Assembly: GCF_016904675.1 (NCBI RefSeq)
Contig: NZ_CP070228.1
Coordinates: 1,736,001 to 1,800,000, forward strand
Reading direction: 5' to 3'
Source of the DNA: Arcanobacterium phocisimile
Lineage (GTDB): Bacteria; Actinomycetota; Actinomycetes; Actinomycetales; Actinomycetaceae
Length of the DNA stretch: 64,000 bases
The translations under genes were made by a program, and so were the position numbers. Of the stretch, positions 45,024-55,916 are shown piece by piece. The notes under the pieces are model-generated. The model ran no database searches. It was not told the origin of the DNA and saw only the letters and a program-made list of their open reading frames with translations. Position 1 is the stretch's first letter. Each line of letters starts with the position of its first letter.

Positions 45024-46466
45024 TCAGTGCTCTAATCCAGCAGTTTCCTTGGTCCAGATAGTATCTGGAACATTTCCCGGCAAATAACGATTATCGACAG
45101 CGACGAACGCACCTTCACCCTTGGTTGATTCGAAGTCTCGTAGAACTCCTAGCGCCCACGAGCCAAGGAAAAGGATTGCAACCAGATTAATTGTTGCCAT
45201 GAAGAACATCGACGTATCTGCGATAGTCCAGACAAGGCCGAGCTTGGCAACAGCACCGACAAAGGTAGCTAGAACAACAACGATACGCAACACAATATTT
45301 CCGGCCTTCTTCGTCGGGAAGAGGTAGTCCATATTCACTTCAGCGTATGCGTAGTTTCCAATAAGTGTGGAGAAACAGAAGACCATGACAAGCACAATCA
45401 TAACTGGTTGCACCCACGGACCAAGCGCTGATTCAGCAGCATTGGTTGTCAGGGTTGCACCTTCAACCTCTTGACCTGGCGAGTAAATACCTGAGATAAG
45501 AATGATGAATGCAGTTGCGGAACAGATAAGCATCGTGTCAACAAATACGCCCATTGCTTGGATAAGCCCCTGGCGAGCTGGGTGAATTGTGGTTGCTGTG
45601 GATGCGGCATTTGGTGCCGAACCCATACCGGCTTCGTTGGAGTACAGTCCACGCTTGACGCCGTTCATCATAGCCGCCATGAATCCACCTGTGGTTCCAG
45701 CGAATGCCTCATTCAAACCGAAAGCAGATTCAAAGATCTCGATGAAGACTGGAATGATATGTTCGATGTTCATCAAAATTACGAGGATCGAAATACCGAT
45801 ATACACCAATGCCATGGCCGGTGCCAAAATTTCGGTCACACGGGCTACTGTTTTCAAGCCCCCAAGAATAACTGCTCCAGTCAGTGCTGTGACAACTATA
45901 CCAGTTGCCCATGTCGGCCATCCGTATGCTTCGTGGAGAGAGTTAGACATTGTATTGGATTGAACAAGTTCGAACGCGATTCCGTATGTGAACAGTAGCG
46001 CGACCGCAAATACGGCACCCCAACGCCAAGACCCTAGGCCTTTCCAGATATAGTATGCGGGACCTCCACGATAGGTTCCGTCATACCACGGGACTTTGAA
46101 TAGCTGAGCCAGCGCAGCCTCAATGAAAGCTGTTGCCATGCCAAGCAAGGCCACTACCCACATCCAAAATACGGCGCCAGCACCACCAAGAGTAATTGCG
46201 ACTGCAACGCCAGCGATATTTCCAGTACCCACGCGTGCCGCTAAACCGATCGCGAATGCCTGGAATGACGAGATCTGACCACGCTTTGCTTCTCGACTAC
46301 GGCCAATAACTTTGAGCATCTTGCCGAATAACCGAAACTGAAGTCCAGCAGAACGAATCGTAAAATAAATTCCAGCCCCGATAAGCAACGGAATCAAAAT
46401 CCATGAGTAGATAATATCGTTAAAGCCTGACAAATAGGCTTTTAGGCTGTCAAAGATTTCCAGCAT
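45024..46466 (-). CDS. Alanine/sodium:amino-acid symporter (AGCS family)
   Basis: A 480-residue transporter of the AGCS family, which couples sodium to uptake of alanine or glycine. About ten to eleven membrane helices are visible, with the family motifs FQAFAIGLAARVGTGNIAGVA, IALGGPGA-like ITLGGAGAVFWMW, GGPAYYIWKGLG, LYSNEAGMGSAPNAASTA and GNYAYAEVN. Length is typical. The 243-base gap upstream ends in tRNA-Thr and holds no other recognised feature. Confidence 0.95.
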   Translation of the reverse strand: MLEIFDSLKAYLSGFNDIIYSWILIPLLIGAGIYFTIRSAGLQFRLFGKMLKVIGRSREAKRGQISSFQAFAIGLAARVGTGNIAGVAVAITLGGAGAVFWMWVVALLGMATAFIEAALAQLFKVPWYDGTYRGGPAYYIWKGLGSWRWGAVFAVALLFTYGIAFELVQSNTMSNSLHEAYGWPTWATGIVVTALTGAVILGGLKTVARVTEILAPAMALVYIGISILVILMNIEHIIPVFIEIFESAFGLNEAFAGTTGGFMAAMMNGVKRGLYSNEAGMGSAPNAASTATTIHPARQGLIQAMGVFVDTMLICSATAFIILISGIYSPGQEVEGATLTTNAAESALGPWVQPVMIVLVMVFCFSTLIGNYAYAEVNMDYLFPTKKAGNIVLRIVVVLATFVGAVAKLGLVWTIADTSMFFMATINLVAILFLGSWALGVLRDFESTKGEGAFVAVDNRYLPGNVPDTIWTKETAGLEH

Positions 46467-46709
46467 GGAACATTCTCCTTTTCTGGCAGTCTAGCGCTGC
46501 CGAAGTCACCATGTTAACGCGTTTTACTAAAACCTTAAGATTCTATCCACAATATGAGAAGACACTAATCCCTTGGGTGAAAGTCACAGCTTTCAGCGAA
46601 CACGTGACTGATGTACAGCCATTTCCTTGCCGACAGTCAGATCGTCACTCTCTAGCATAAAAATAACCGAAACAACAAATACACTGTAGGAGCTCTCTCA
46701 AATAAAAAG

Positions 46710-46782
46710 AGCCCCCTGTCAGACTCGAACTGACGACCTACGCTTTACAAGAGCGTCGCTCTACCAACTGAGCTAAGGAGGC
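46710..46782 (-). tRNA. tRNA-Thr(TGT)
   Basis: A 73-base cloverleaf on the minus strand: acceptor GCCTCCT with AGGGGGC, D arm GCTC/GAGC, anticodon stem ACGCT/AGCGT around loop CTTGTAA (anticodon TGT), T arm with TTCGAGT. CCA is not encoded. Confidence 0.95.
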
Positions 46783-46838
46783 TTACACATCCGAAACGTT
46801 TAACCGAACCGGGGTGCTTAACTATAATGTCAGAGAAA

Positions 46839-46867
46839 ACCCGGTAATGCCAATCGCACTACCGGGT
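46839..46867 (-). terminator. Terminator of the DsbA-like gene
   Basis: An 8-bp stem ACCCGGTA/TACCGGGT with a 13-base loop is followed on the minus strand by TTTTC, about 40 bases after the stop. Confidence 0.75.
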
Positions 46868-46905
46868 AATCTTCGACACGTTTTCCTGCTAGTCGCTAGC
46901 TTTTG

Positions 46906-47754
46906 TTACTTTCCAGCGGCTTTCTTCAAGATCTCTGGAATAACTTCGTCCGGGTTCCCCTTCGTCCACGAATCATCGGCTTGACCGTCAACAGTCAAGG
47001 TCGGAGTCCCGGTGAATCCGTTATCACGGAACGTGCTGACAGTCTTTGCCACAACATCTTGCCACTTCGAATCAAGGATCGAAGCTGGCAAGTCGTTTAC
47101 TACTTCCTCAGCCACGCCAACACTCTTCGCAATGTCAGCAATATCAGCCGCAGTCTGATTAGCTGGCACACTCTGCGCGTGGATCTGCTGACCGCGTTCC
47201 ATCATTGCATGGTTGAATTCCCAAACCTTTTCTGGTGCGTACTGCGCCAGATAGTAGAATGCCGCAGCGCCCTTTGTGGAAAAGTCCGTACCGAGCGTGT
47301 TGACTACGTGCATCGAAAGCTGGAGCTCACCCGCAGTTCCGTATTCCTCCATTTGCGGGACATACTTCGTGTCGAACACCTCACATGCAGGGCACATGTA
47401 GTCCGACCACAGACCCACAATCGACGTGCCGGATTCCTCAGATGTAGCAACCAGGTTTTGATCAAAGAGGACACCGCCATCAGCAGCGACGTGATCTGTC
47501 AACACCTCACGAGAGGTTCCGGTGTATGAACCAAGTTGCTTTGCGTCACCCTTATCCGATGTGACAATCTGCCAAACTGCAAACACCACTAAAAGCAACG
47601 ACACCACACTGACCGCAAGGGTAATCATTTTACGCCGCTTGGCCTGCTTTACTTCTAACTCTTTGAGCATACGCGCCTTTTCGCGTGCCACTTGGCGCCG
47701 TTCTTCTTTCGTCATCCGCTCTTGCGAAAGACCAGGAGTGTTCTTTGGAGTCAT
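46906..47754 (-). CDS. Membrane-anchored DsbA-like thioredoxin-fold protein
   Basis: A 282-residue protein. A basic cytoplasmic head (MTKEERRQVAREKARML) precedes one membrane helix (MITLAVSVVSLLLVVFAVWQIV), then an external DsbA-like domain. The redox motif is SDYMCPACEVFDTKY (CPAC), and the cis-proline region is GFTGTPTLTVDGQ. It should oxidise or isomerise disulfides in exported proteins, such as surface adhesins and wall enzymes. The partner VKOR or DsbB is not in the window. Confidence 0.93.
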   Translation of the reverse strand: MTPKNTPGLSQERMTKEERRQVAREKARMLKELEVKQAKRRKMITLAVSVVSLLLVVFAVWQIVTSDKGDAKQLGSYTGTSREVLTDHVAADGGVLFDQNLVATSEESGTSIVGLWSDYMCPACEVFDTKYVPQMEEYGTAGELQLSMHVVNTLGTDFSTKGAAAFYYLAQYAPEKVWEFNHAMMERGQQIHAQSVPANQTAADIADIAKSVGVAEEVVNDLPASILDSKWQDVVAKTVSTFRDNGFTGTPTLTVDGQADDSWTKGNPDEVIPEILKKAAGK

Positions 47755-47834
47755 TATTTACCTTTTCATGGACGTGATGAAACTGTTTCGATTTTAAACC
47801 GATTGTCTTCGAAATTAAACAGTAACGTCTGAAA

Positions 47835-49433
47835 CTATGCTGAAAGAATATTATAAATATCCGACTGATATATTCCTTGATATCCGAACCACACGGTACT
47901 TACCAGAATAAATAGAGCCAGAAGAGCCACCAAAGACCAAAACAGGTAGTATCCGACAGAGGGTGCAATCTCACGGACAACCAATCGCCAACCACTGCGT
48001 GCATGATGTCCCCAGGCACCGAACCATAACGCCACTAGCCCAAACATCATCGCCACGACAATCACAAAACGCAACTCGACCACATCCGAGCTATAAGCGA
48101 GATCCGCTCCGAACCACGCACCCGCCCCGCCAACAAAAGCCGCGATTCCACCACCCATAGCAAGCAACAGAACGGCATGAATAACGATCAACGGCAACCG
48201 CGCAACCAATGCGAAATTGCCTCGCTTACCCCGGCGTCGACGCAAAACATAGCGCTCACGGAGTAACCCAATAACAGTCAAAATAAAAAACGTGACACCA
48301 GCTACTAACCCCGCTATTGCCACATCCCAGCCCGCCACCATGGACAATCCCAACAAACTCACCGTGGAAACAAAACGCGCTGGCGCTAAATCGTAAGGAT
48401 CGCCCGCACCTAAATCCTGTACAGCAACAGACTCGTCGTATAACTGCGACCGCCCCTCAGATTCGTCAGACATTGCTCGGGGAGCATCCGCTTGGGAACT
48501 GTGTGGATACGAAATCGCAACCGGCGCAATCAACGTGGGCGCAACTGGATCTGCCGCTAGCACGCGAGTATCCTCTTCTGACTCGTCTACGACTTCGCTC
48601 ACCACGTCGTTGAAAGAATCATCAGAAACCGAACTATCAACTGCCGAAAATTCGTCGAGAGCTCTCAGCTCCTCAACTAGATCATCAAACGACAACCGTT
48701 GGGAAACATCCGGAACTAACGCTGCCCGAATAATCTGAGCCACACGCACATCCATTCCCGAAGTATCCGGTTCCCCCTGTAAAACTTGACGCATAATCGC
48801 TGCCGGAGCGCCATGAAATAACGGATGTCCACATGCCGCAAATCCGACCACGGCCGCTAACGCCCACCAATCCGCACCTTCATCTGGCTCAATACCCGTA
48901 ATAATACGCGGATCGATATAGCCCGGAGTGTGCGCAATAGAACCTGCCTGCGTGAGCCGAGTAGCCCCCACAGCCTGCGAAATACCAAAATCAATGAAGA
49001 CCACCCCATCTTCACCAATCATGATGTTGGACGGCTTAATATCGCGGTGTAACACTCCGACGTCATGAACCGAACGCAATGCCTGTGCCAACTCAGCTGC
49101 TAAATCAGCTAAATCCTGCACCTTGAAAACACCATTATCGGCTATGTCAGCTTCGAGCGTAGGCCCATCGATCAACTCAGTAACAATGAAAACGTCATCA
49201 TCTAGTTCGACGTCGAGAATTTGCGCAACATGCGAACTCGACACTCGCTGAAGCATCGACACCTCACGGAGTAACCTTTCACGCATCACCGGATCGCCAA
49301 CCAAACCAGGATTCATACGTTTGAGTGCTACCCGTTCACCCGACGGATCCAGCGCTTCGAAAACTGTAGACATACCGCCGTAGCCAATTTTCTTGAGCAG
49401 CCTATAGCCTGACAACTCTTCGCGTTCGCGCAT
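47835..49433 (-). CDS. Membrane Ser/Thr protein kinase (PASTA-less)
   Basis: A 532-residue Hanks-type kinase. The kinase domain fills residues 1-265: LLKKIGYGGMSTVFEA (glycine loop), VALKRM (ATP lysine), LHRDIKPSNIMI (catalytic Asp), IDFGISQAV (DFG) and HTPGYIDPRI (activation segment). An acidic linker of about 90 residues is followed by four or more membrane helices to the C-terminus. There are no PASTA repeats, unlike PknB. ATG 49433 was chosen for the GGGAGG upstream. Substrates unknown. Confidence 0.92.
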   Translation of the reverse strand: MREREELSGYRLLKKIGYGGMSTVFEALDPSGERVALKRMNPGLVGDPVMRERLLREVSMLQRVSSSHVAQILDVELDDDVFIVTELIDGPTLEADIADNGVFKVQDLADLAAELAQALRSVHDVGVLHRDIKPSNIMIGEDGVVFIDFGISQAVGATRLTQAGSIAHTPGYIDPRIITGIEPDEGADWWALAAVVGFAACGHPLFHGAPAAIMRQVLQGEPDTSGMDVRVAQIIRAALVPDVSQRLSFDDLVEELRALDEFSAVDSSVSDDSFNDVVSEVVDESEEDTRVLAADPVAPTLIAPVAISYPHSSQADAPRAMSDESEGRSQLYDESVAVQDLGAGDPYDLAPARFVSTVSLLGLSMVAGWDVAIAGLVAGVTFFILTVIGLLRERYVLRRRRGKRGNFALVARLPLIVIHAVLLLAMGGGIAAFVGGAGAWFGADLAYSSDVVELRFVIVVAMMFGLVALWFGAWGHHARSGWRLVVREIAPSVGYYLFWSLVALLALFILVSTVWFGYQGIYQSDIYNILSA

Positions 49434-49647
49434 GCCACCTCCCCAGTTTTCTAATATCGCACAAGGTATGCTCAATACCAGCCTAGTCTAACCATCCCAC
49501 ACACAATCATAGCCGTAGCGAAAAGTGCTGAAATGTGCGAAAATAAATTCAGCTTTGCACCGACGCAAAGTTCGTGTCAGAGTCGACACTCAGGCACCTT
49601 TCACTACGGATCGTCCGGCACGTACCTGCCGGTGAAGGGATACAGTA

Positions 49648-50775
49648 ATGGCTACCGTTACTTTCCAAAACGCAACACGCGTATACCCAGGCGCAGACAA
49701 ACCTGCAGTAGATAAGCTCAACCTCGAAATCGCCGACGGTGAATTCCTCGTCCTCGTCGGACCATCTGGTTGTGGTAAGTCCACCTCACTTCGCATGCTT
49801 GCTGGTCTCGAAGATGTGAACGCTGGTCGCATCCTCATCGGCGATCGTGACGTCACCGATGTCTCGCCAAAAGACCGCGATATTGCGATGGTGTTCCAGA
49901 ACTACGCACTCTACCCACACATGACAGTCGCAGATAACATGGGATTCGCTCTCAAGATTGCCGGTGTAGATAAGGCAGAGATCCGCAAGCGAGTAGAAGA
50001 AGCTGCAAAGATCCTTGACCTCACCGAATATCTCGAGCGCAAGCCAAAGGCTCTGTCAGGTGGTCAACGTCAGCGCGTCGCTATGGGACGTGCAATCGTC
50101 CGTAAGCCACAAGTGTTCTTGATGGACGAACCGCTGTCCAACTTGGATGCGAAGCTCCGTGTACAAACCCGTACACAGATCGCTTCACTGCAGCGCGAAC
50201 TCGGCGTCACCACCGTCTACGTCACCCACGATCAGACCGAAGCTTTGACCATGGGCGACCGTATCGCCGTCCTCAAGGATGGCCTGCTCCAACAGGTAGC
50301 ATCTCCAGCCGAAATGTTCGCCCGCCCAGCAAACGCCTTCGTCGCTGGCTTCATCGGCTCCCCCGCAATGAACCTCGGCAACTGGCGTGTTGAGGGCGCC
50401 CAGACTGCCTTCGGCGATGCTCGCCTCGATCTACCACAAAACATCCTTGACGCAATCAAGGATGAAGCAAAGAACGAATTGACCATCGGTATGCGCCCAG
50501 AAGCATTCGACGTGCTTCCACAAGCTGAACCACACTCAATCCCACTCAAAGTCACCTTCGTTGAAGGTCTCGGCTCTGACGCCTACGTATACGGAACAAT
50601 CGTCGGTCACACCGATGAAACTCAGCGTTTCGGTTCCGGTGACAGCTCCGACACCATGGTGGTACGCATCCCACCAGAGAACGTACCAAGCGCGAACGAC
50701 GTCGTTTACCTGCGTCCACGTGCAGACCGTATTCACTACTTCTCAGCAGTGACCGGCAACCGTATAGGTGACTAA
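49648..50775 (+). CDS. Carbohydrate ABC transporter ATPase (MsmX/UgpC type)
   Basis: A 375-residue ATPase that energises one or several sugar importers. Walker A is GPSGCGKST, signature LSGGQRQR, Walker B VFLMDEPLSNLDAKLR and the switch His in TVYVTHDQTEAL. The C-terminal TOBE/OB domain (MRPEAFDVLPQ ... FVEGLGSDAYVYG) is of the MsmX/UgpC kind. No permease or binding protein is adjacent, which fits a shared multitask ATPase. A GAAGGGA site lies upstream of ATG 49648. A strong terminator follows. Confidence 0.95.
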   Translation: MATVTFQNATRVYPGADKPAVDKLNLEIADGEFLVLVGPSGCGKSTSLRMLAGLEDVNAGRILIGDRDVTDVSPKDRDIAMVFQNYALYPHMTVADNMGFALKIAGVDKAEIRKRVEEAAKILDLTEYLERKPKALSGGQRQRVAMGRAIVRKPQVFLMDEPLSNLDAKLRVQTRTQIASLQRELGVTTVYVTHDQTEALTMGDRIAVLKDGLLQQVASPAEMFARPANAFVAGFIGSPAMNLGNWRVEGAQTAFGDARLDLPQNILDAIKDEAKNELTIGMRPEAFDVLPQAEPHSIPLKVTFVEGLGSDAYVYGTIVGHTDETQRFGSGDSSDTMVVRIPPENVPSANDVVYLRPRADRIHYFSAVTGNRIGD

Positions 50776-50784
50776 ACACCACTC

Positions 50785-50831
50785 ATCGAGGGTATGGTTG
50801 GAGATAGCAAACTTCCAACCATACCCTCGAT
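50785..50831 (+). terminator. Rho-independent terminator of the MsmX-type gene
   Basis: A perfect 18-bp stem (ATCGAGGGTATGGTTGGA and complement) with an 11-base loop is followed by TTTTT, ten bases after the stop. This is the clearest intrinsic terminator in the window. Confidence 0.93.
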
Positions 50832-50896
50832 TTTTGGTTTCATAACAGTTACCATCGACTCGACACATCTGAACAATCTTTTCAGGACTACAACTC

Positions 50897-52147
50897 ATGC
50901 CAAAAACACTGCAAATCACTTCCGCTACTGTGAACCCAGCACTTCTCGACCTGCCGTGGAATATTCCGTTGGAAGAGTGGCCCGATGAGATTGTCACCAA
51001 GCTCCCGCGCGGCATTTCCCGCCATATCGTTCGATTCGTCCGGCTGGAAAATCAGATCATCGCAGTCAAAGAAATTGGCGAAACCGTTGCATATCGCGAA
51101 TACGAAACCCTACGCGATCTAGAACGCTTGGACGCACCCTGCGTAGAACCATTCGCAGTCGTCTCCGGCCGGACCTCCGATTCGGGAGAACCACTCAACG
51201 CTGCACTTGTCACTAAACATCTACCTTTTTCGCTACCTTACCGAGCCTTATTCGGCCAGCAAGTGATGCGAGCAGAAACAGCTGACCGACTAATCGACGC
51301 ATTAACCGTATTAATGGTCCGCCTACATCTTCTCGGCTTCTTCTGGGGAGACGTCTCCCTATCAAATACCCTATTTTTACGTTCCGCAGGTGAATTTGCT
51401 GCTTATTTAGTCGATGCTGAAACTGGTGAAATTGAAAACAACCTCTCCGAACGCAAACGACTGTATGACATCGACGTGGCACGTACCAATATCATCGGTG
51501 AGCTTATGGACCTACAAGCTGGCGGGGTCCTCGACGAAGACTTCAACACCATCACCGTCGGCGACCGATTCGAACGACGTTATCGCGAACTCTGGAACGA
51601 ACTCACAAGCGCCGAATCATTCTCTCTCAACGAACGGTGGCGAGTAGATGCCCGAATCCGACACTTAAACGAACTCGGATTCGAAGTAGGCGAACTCGAG
51701 ATGAAAACAGACATCGATGGATCTCACCTATCAATCCAACCTAAAGTCGTTGATGCAGGCCATTACTCTCGAAAGATCATGCGCTTAACTGGCATGGATG
51801 TGGAAGAAGCTCAGGCGCGCCGTATGATGAATGATATCGACGGATATCGAGCAATGAATAGTTTATGTAATGTTGACGAATCCATCGTCGCGCACGAGTG
51901 GATGGCAAACGTTTACGAACCGGCCGTTAACGCTGTTCCATATGACTTACGCGGCAAGCTTCAACCGGCCCAGTTGTTCCACGAAATTCTTGAGCATCGT
52001 TGGTATATTGCAGAGCATGCCGGACACGATATTCCGTTGCTCGACGCGGTCCAATCCTATATCCACCATGTCTTGCCCTCTCACCGTGAAGAGGCTGCGA
52101 TTTTAGAGCGCGTAGCTGGGCACGAAACAGACGAATATTATTTGTAA
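50897..52147 (+). CDS. DUF4032 protein with kinase-like N-terminus
   Basis: A 416-residue actinobacterial protein. The N-terminal half resembles the lipopolysaccharide-kinase/aminoglycoside-kinase fold: a lysine in IIAVKEIGETVAYREYE and FFWGDVSLSNTLFLRSAG with YLVDAETGE as catalytic and metal-site candidates. The C-terminal half (from about residue 230) is DUF4032: VGELEMKTDIDGSHLSIQPKVV, HYSRKIMRLTGMDVEEAQARRMM and LFHEILEHRWYIAEHAG. The family is always found in actinobacteria with no assigned role. It is followed by convergent recR. Confidence 0.88.
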   Translation: MPKTLQITSATVNPALLDLPWNIPLEEWPDEIVTKLPRGISRHIVRFVRLENQIIAVKEIGETVAYREYETLRDLERLDAPCVEPFAVVSGRTSDSGEPLNAALVTKHLPFSLPYRALFGQQVMRAETADRLIDALTVLMVRLHLLGFFWGDVSLSNTLFLRSAGEFAAYLVDAETGEIENNLSERKRLYDIDVARTNIIGELMDLQAGGVLDEDFNTITVGDRFERRYRELWNELTSAESFSLNERWRVDARIRHLNELGFEVGELEMKTDIDGSHLSIQPKVVDAGHYSRKIMRLTGMDVEEAQARRMMNDIDGYRAMNSLCNVDESIVAHEWMANVYEPAVNAVPYDLRGKLQPAQLFHEILEHRWYIAEHAGHDIPLLDAVQSYIHHVLPSHREEAAILERVAGHETDEYYL

Positions 52148-52234
52148 ATCAGATACTCATTTCTTACGTCATACCACAGCCCTCTGCTTTTCAGTGGGCG
52201 AACAAAGCTAGGGTGGTGAGTGCAACCCCAGCAC

Positions 52235-52849
52235 TTATGCAGGCGTGTGAACACGTTGGCGGCCTTCAAGTGCCCGTGAGATCGTAACCTCGTCGGCATA
52301 TTCAAGATCGCCGCCGACTGGCAGGCCAGAGGCTAGACGCGAAACCACCACGCCCATATGTGCCAGGTTAATCGCAAGATAAGTTGCGGTTGCTTCACCT
52401 TCAACGTTGGGATCCATCGCCAAAATGACTTCTTCAACCCCACCAGCCTGCAACCGAGCATAGAGTTCTCGAATTCGAAGATTATCTGGCCCAACACCCC
52501 CGATAGGATCGATTGCTCCCCCAAGGACGTGGTACTTTCCGCGGTATTCTCGTGAGCGTTCAATGGCAACGATGTCTTTCGCTTCTTCTACGACACAGAT
52601 CGTTGAATCGATTCGCCGCAGATCAGCGCAAATACGGCACAGTTCACCTTCAGCAATGTTTCCACACACACGACAAAATTGAACTTTGGATTTAACAGCT
52701 TGTAACGATTCGATAAGTGCGACGACGTCGTCATCGTCAGCTTCAAGAAGATGGAATGCGATGCGTTGGGCACTTTTGGGTCCCACACCGGGAAGCCGAC
52801 CAAGCTCATCAATAAGAGATTGAACAGCACCATCATAGACGCCGGCCAT
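52235..52849 (-). CDS. recR: Recombination mediator RecR
   Basis: A 204-residue DNA-repair protein that, with RecF and RecO, loads RecA at gaps. The helix-hairpin is [17 protein letters not shown], the zinc site [18 protein letters not shown] and the TOPRIM domain [16 protein letters not shown] with [24 protein letters not shown] 52849 shares a base with the dnaX TGA stop (TGATG), with GGAGG upstream; a GTG at 52852 is an alternative. The dnaX-recR pairing is classic. Confidence 0.97.
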   Translation of the reverse strand: MAGVYDGAVQSLIDELGRLPGVGPKSAQRIAFHLLEADDDDVVALIESLQAVKSKVQFCRVCGNIAEGELCRICADLRRIDSTICVVEEAKDIVAIERSREYRGKYHVLGGAIDPIGGVGPDNLRIRELYARLQAGGVEEVILAMDPNVEGEATATYLAINLAHMGVVVSRLASGLPVGGDLEYADEVTISRALEGRQRVHTPA

Positions 52850-55566
52850 CACATACCTCCATGAGAATCTGGTATTTCATCTATTACTTTTGCGTTGAAC
52901 GTATCCATCAGCACTCGTATTCCCACTAAGGTCGATTCGCTGATATCTGGATCGTCATCAGAAACTTCTTCCCAATCCGGGACTGTTTCTGTTTGAGGCT
53001 TTTGTGGGGGATGTATTTCCCAAGACTGGTCATGTTTGGTTGTAGCGCCTGCCGAGTTTTGCGCTGACGCTGACGCAGGATCTGCGTAAGTTGGCGACAC
53101 TCCAGGGAAATCCTGCTCTAGCTCAGCCGGATCTGGCTGGTTATTTATGTCTCGACCGATCGCTGGCGCAGCGGTCGAATGTTGCATCCACGATGTACTC
53201 ACGTCAGTATTGGGGGCAGGTGCAGGTATATAATCATCACCCGGGTATTCCAGTGGCGGAATCTCCGGCATAGACTCAGCAAAGAATGGAATATCCGAGT
53301 TGACATTACTACGGAAATCGTTTTCAGCTGGAGATTGACCTTTTGGGGGCTCTTCTGGTGTTGCTTTTGGCACCGGCGACATTGGTGCGGGCGAAACTGG
53401 AGCATGCGGAACCTGTTGTGCAGGGACTGGCTCTGGCTGAGCTTTTTCGGTTGTCGTTTTCGACTGCCCCTGCACCTGCCCGGCCGGGCTCAATATATCA
53501 CCCTCGGCACTCGTGCGATGCGCAGCGATGTGGTCATCCCCGAGCATATGCACTGTTCGATCAAGGATAGTGGATAAAACTCCTGCGGGGTCGACATCTA
53601 GCTCGGCCGCACTATCTTCGACTGCCGACAATTCTGTTGGCGGATTTTCCACACCTGCTGTCGCTTCATTTTCATCGTCATTTTCGATATCGGCCGCATA
53701 CTCTTGAACTGTTGACGGAGTCTGTTCAAGAGCGGCCTCAGCTTTTGGGTATGCTACCCCCTCATCCGGCACAGCAATGACAGCAACCTCAATATTGAGT
53801 ACTTCGCGCAACACATCAGCGACGTGTTCACCCGAGTTACGTTGATTAAATCGCTGTGCCACCGCTGGCATAGCGAACGCAATCTTCAACGTGTTGTCTT
53901 CAATGCTTAACGGACGAGCTCCAGCATTGAGCTGGTTACGTACTAGGCCACCCAGATGTGGGTGAGAAACGATATCAGCCCATGCTCCAGAAATTTTGTC
54001 AAACAGAGCCGATGCCGGGCCACTAGTTGCTACACGTGCCTGAACCGTTGCAGAATCAGGTAGATCTCGTGGAGCCCTCGGCGGTATATATGGTTCGTTC
54101 TCAGGAACAGGACCTGGAGTAGCCCGCGGAACTTCTGGAGCTCGTTCGGCTTGTGGGACTCGTTCGGCTTGTGGGGCCGGAGATGTTACAGCCGCAGCCT
54201 GGGACACAGCTGATGTAACTGGCCGTGTTACAGCTGGAGCTGTTGCAGCTACTACCTGATCAGCAGGAGGCGTTACCGGAGTAGTAGGTTGCTGCTCGAC
54301 TACCGGGTGTGCTGGCATAGCCGCCGAGGCTGCCGGTTCAGTTGGCTGTGCCAGTTGGGGAGTTGCTGGCTTCTTCCACTTCGCTAACGCCGGTGGTGGC
54401 GAAGAAACTTGACCCCCTTCAGTTTCAGCCGAACCGGCACCAGTCTTACCAGTATGCGTTCCCTCAGCTTGAGCCACAACCAGACGTGCACACAGCAATT
54501 CCAACTGCAAACGAGGCGAGGTTGCACCCACCATCATGTTGAGAGCTTCATTCGTAATATCTGCACAGCGAGATGCACGTGCCGTGCCAAGGGCTTGGGC
54601 TTGCTCGCTCATACGTTCATACTGATCATCTGGCACGGAAACAAAAACATCGCGCGAAGATTCCCCAGTCAACGCAATAATCACAACATCACGTAAACGC
54701 TGAAGCAAATCCTCGACAAAACGACGCGGATCGTGTCCTGACTTAACAACTGAATCAACGACCGAGAACAATGCCGCACCGTCTCGTATCGCAACCGCAC
54801 TAACTGCGTCGTCCAATAAATGAGCCGAGGTATAACCAAGCAAAGCGACCGCACGCTCGTAATCTAACGAATGGGAATCTGAGCCACCAATGATTTGGTC
54901 GAGAACCGAAAGCGTATCACGCACCGAACCGGTACCAGCACGAATAACAAGATTCAGCACATCTTTCGATGCACTTACGCCCTCCATCGCACACAACCGA
55001 GCCAAATACTTTTCCAAATCAAGTGGTGGAACAAGCCGGAATGGATAATGGTGAGTACGCGAGCGAATCGTGCCGATCACCTTATCCGGTTCAGTCGTCG
55101 CAAAAATAAATTTCACATGCTCAGGTGGCTCTTCAACCAATTTCAACAACGCATTAAAACCCTGATTAGAGACCATGTGAGCTTCGTCGATAATGAAAAT
55201 CTTGAACCGGTCACGCACCGGTGCAAATCCGGCTTGCTCGCGCAATTCACGAGCATCATCTACACCACCATGCGAAGCCGCGTCCATCTCCACTACATCG
55301 AGCGAACCTGCACCATCACGAGCTAAGTCTCGGCATGATTCACATTCCCCACACGGCGTATCGGTTGGATACTGGGCACAGTTCAAACAGCGCGCCAGAA
55401 TACGAGCCGATGTGGTTTTCCCACAACCGCGCGGACCGGAAAACAGGTAAGCATGGGTTGTTCTCCCCGCTGCCAGCGCCGCTTTTAACGGCGCGACAAC
55501 GTGGTCTTGCCCAATAACTTCTTGGAACGACTGAGGCCGATAACGGCGATACATGGCTACACTCAC
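52849..55566 (-). CDS. dnaX: DNA polymerase III subunits gamma and tau
   Basis: A 905-residue clamp-loader subunit. It begins [22 protein letters not shown], then Walker [20 protein letters not shown], zinc cysteines CGECESC, the Walker [27 protein letters not shown] and the arginine-finger region [12 protein letters not shown]. From about residue 380 it is a long Pro/Ala/Glu/Thr-rich tau-like tail with short repeats ([14 protein letters not shown]). The start is either GTG 55566 or ATG 55554. I see no frameshift heptamer, so one product is likely. A DnaA box lies about 70 bases upstream. Confidence 0.96.
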   Translation of the reverse strand: MSVAMYRRYRPQSFQEVIGQDHVVAPLKAALAAGRTTHAYLFSGPRGCGKTTSARILARCLNCAQYPTDTPCGECESCRDLARDGAGSLDVVEMDAASHGGVDDARELREQAGFAPVRDRFKIFIIDEAHMVSNQGFNALLKLVEEPPEHVKFIFATTEPDKVIGTIRSRTHHYPFRLVPPLDLEKYLARLCAMEGVSASKDVLNLVIRAGTGSVRDTLSVLDQIIGGSDSHSLDYERAVALLGYTSAHLLDDAVSAVAIRDGAALFSVVDSVVKSGHDPRRFVEDLLQRLRDVVIIALTGESSRDVFVSVPDDQYERMSEQAQALGTARASRCADITNEALNMMVGATSPRLQLELLCARLVVAQAEGTHTGKTGAGSAETEGGQVSSPPPALAKWKKPATPQLAQPTEPAASAAMPAHPVVEQQPTTPVTPPADQVVAATAPAVTRPVTSAVSQAAAVTSPAPQAERVPQAERAPEVPRATPGPVPENEPYIPPRAPRDLPDSATVQARVATSGPASALFDKISGAWADIVSHPHLGGLVRNQLNAGARPLSIEDNTLKIAFAMPAVAQRFNQRNSGEHVADVLREVLNIEVAVIAVPDEGVAYPKAEAALEQTPSTVQEYAADIENDDENEATAGVENPPTELSAVEDSAAELDVDPAGVLSTILDRTVHMLGDDHIAAHRTSAEGDILSPAGQVQGQSKTTTEKAQPEPVPAQQVPHAPVSPAPMSPVPKATPEEPPKGQSPAENDFRSNVNSDIPFFAESMPEIPPLEYPGDDYIPAPAPNTDVSTSWMQHSTAAPAIGRDINNQPDPAELEQDFPGVSPTYADPASASAQNSAGATTKHDQSWEIHPPQKPQTETVPDWEEVSDDDPDISESTLVGIRVLMDTFNAKVIDEIPDSHGGM

Positions 55567-55633
55567 GATAACTATCTTACTCGACAGCTCCCACACCTGA
55601 CTCGTCGTATACGCATGCTATGAATAATGCCAG

Positions 55634-55642
55634 TTATCCACA
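55634..55642 (+). other. DnaA box upstream of dnaX
   Basis: An exact TTATCCACA lies between dnaX and the SRP RNA gene, 68 bases before the likely dnaX start. Confidence 0.5.
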
Positions 55643-55702
55643 GAAACTTTCCAAACTTGGCACGGCATGAAGCCCAATATGTTCCTACAGAGAATATAAA
55701 AG

Positions 55703-55789
55703 GACTCCTCACGCACCCGCCAGAGCCCGGTCTCCTTGCTGCATTCCTGCCCTGGGGAATTAACCTAAGATGACGCCACGTGAGGAGTC
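55703..55789 (-). ncRNA. ffs: Signal recognition particle RNA (small, 4.5S type)
   Basis: About 87 bases on the minus strand with closing arms GACTCCTCACG/CGTGAGGAGTC. The apical domain reads CCAGGGCAGGAATGCAGCAAGG with GGGCTCTGGCGGGTGCG, the conserved Ffh-binding internal loops and tetraloop region of actinobacterial SRP RNA. It guides Ffh to signal sequences of membrane proteins. TCCTTTT follows as a weak terminator. Confidence 0.9.
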
Positions 55790-55916
55790 GACTTTTAGTG
55801 TACGCGAAATTTCTCCAATACGCGAATCTATTGCCTAGGTAACACCCAACCGATTCGCGCACATTCCAGTTTTCATATACCATTAACTGGTACGTTGCCA
55901 ATGGCAATGCACGCCA

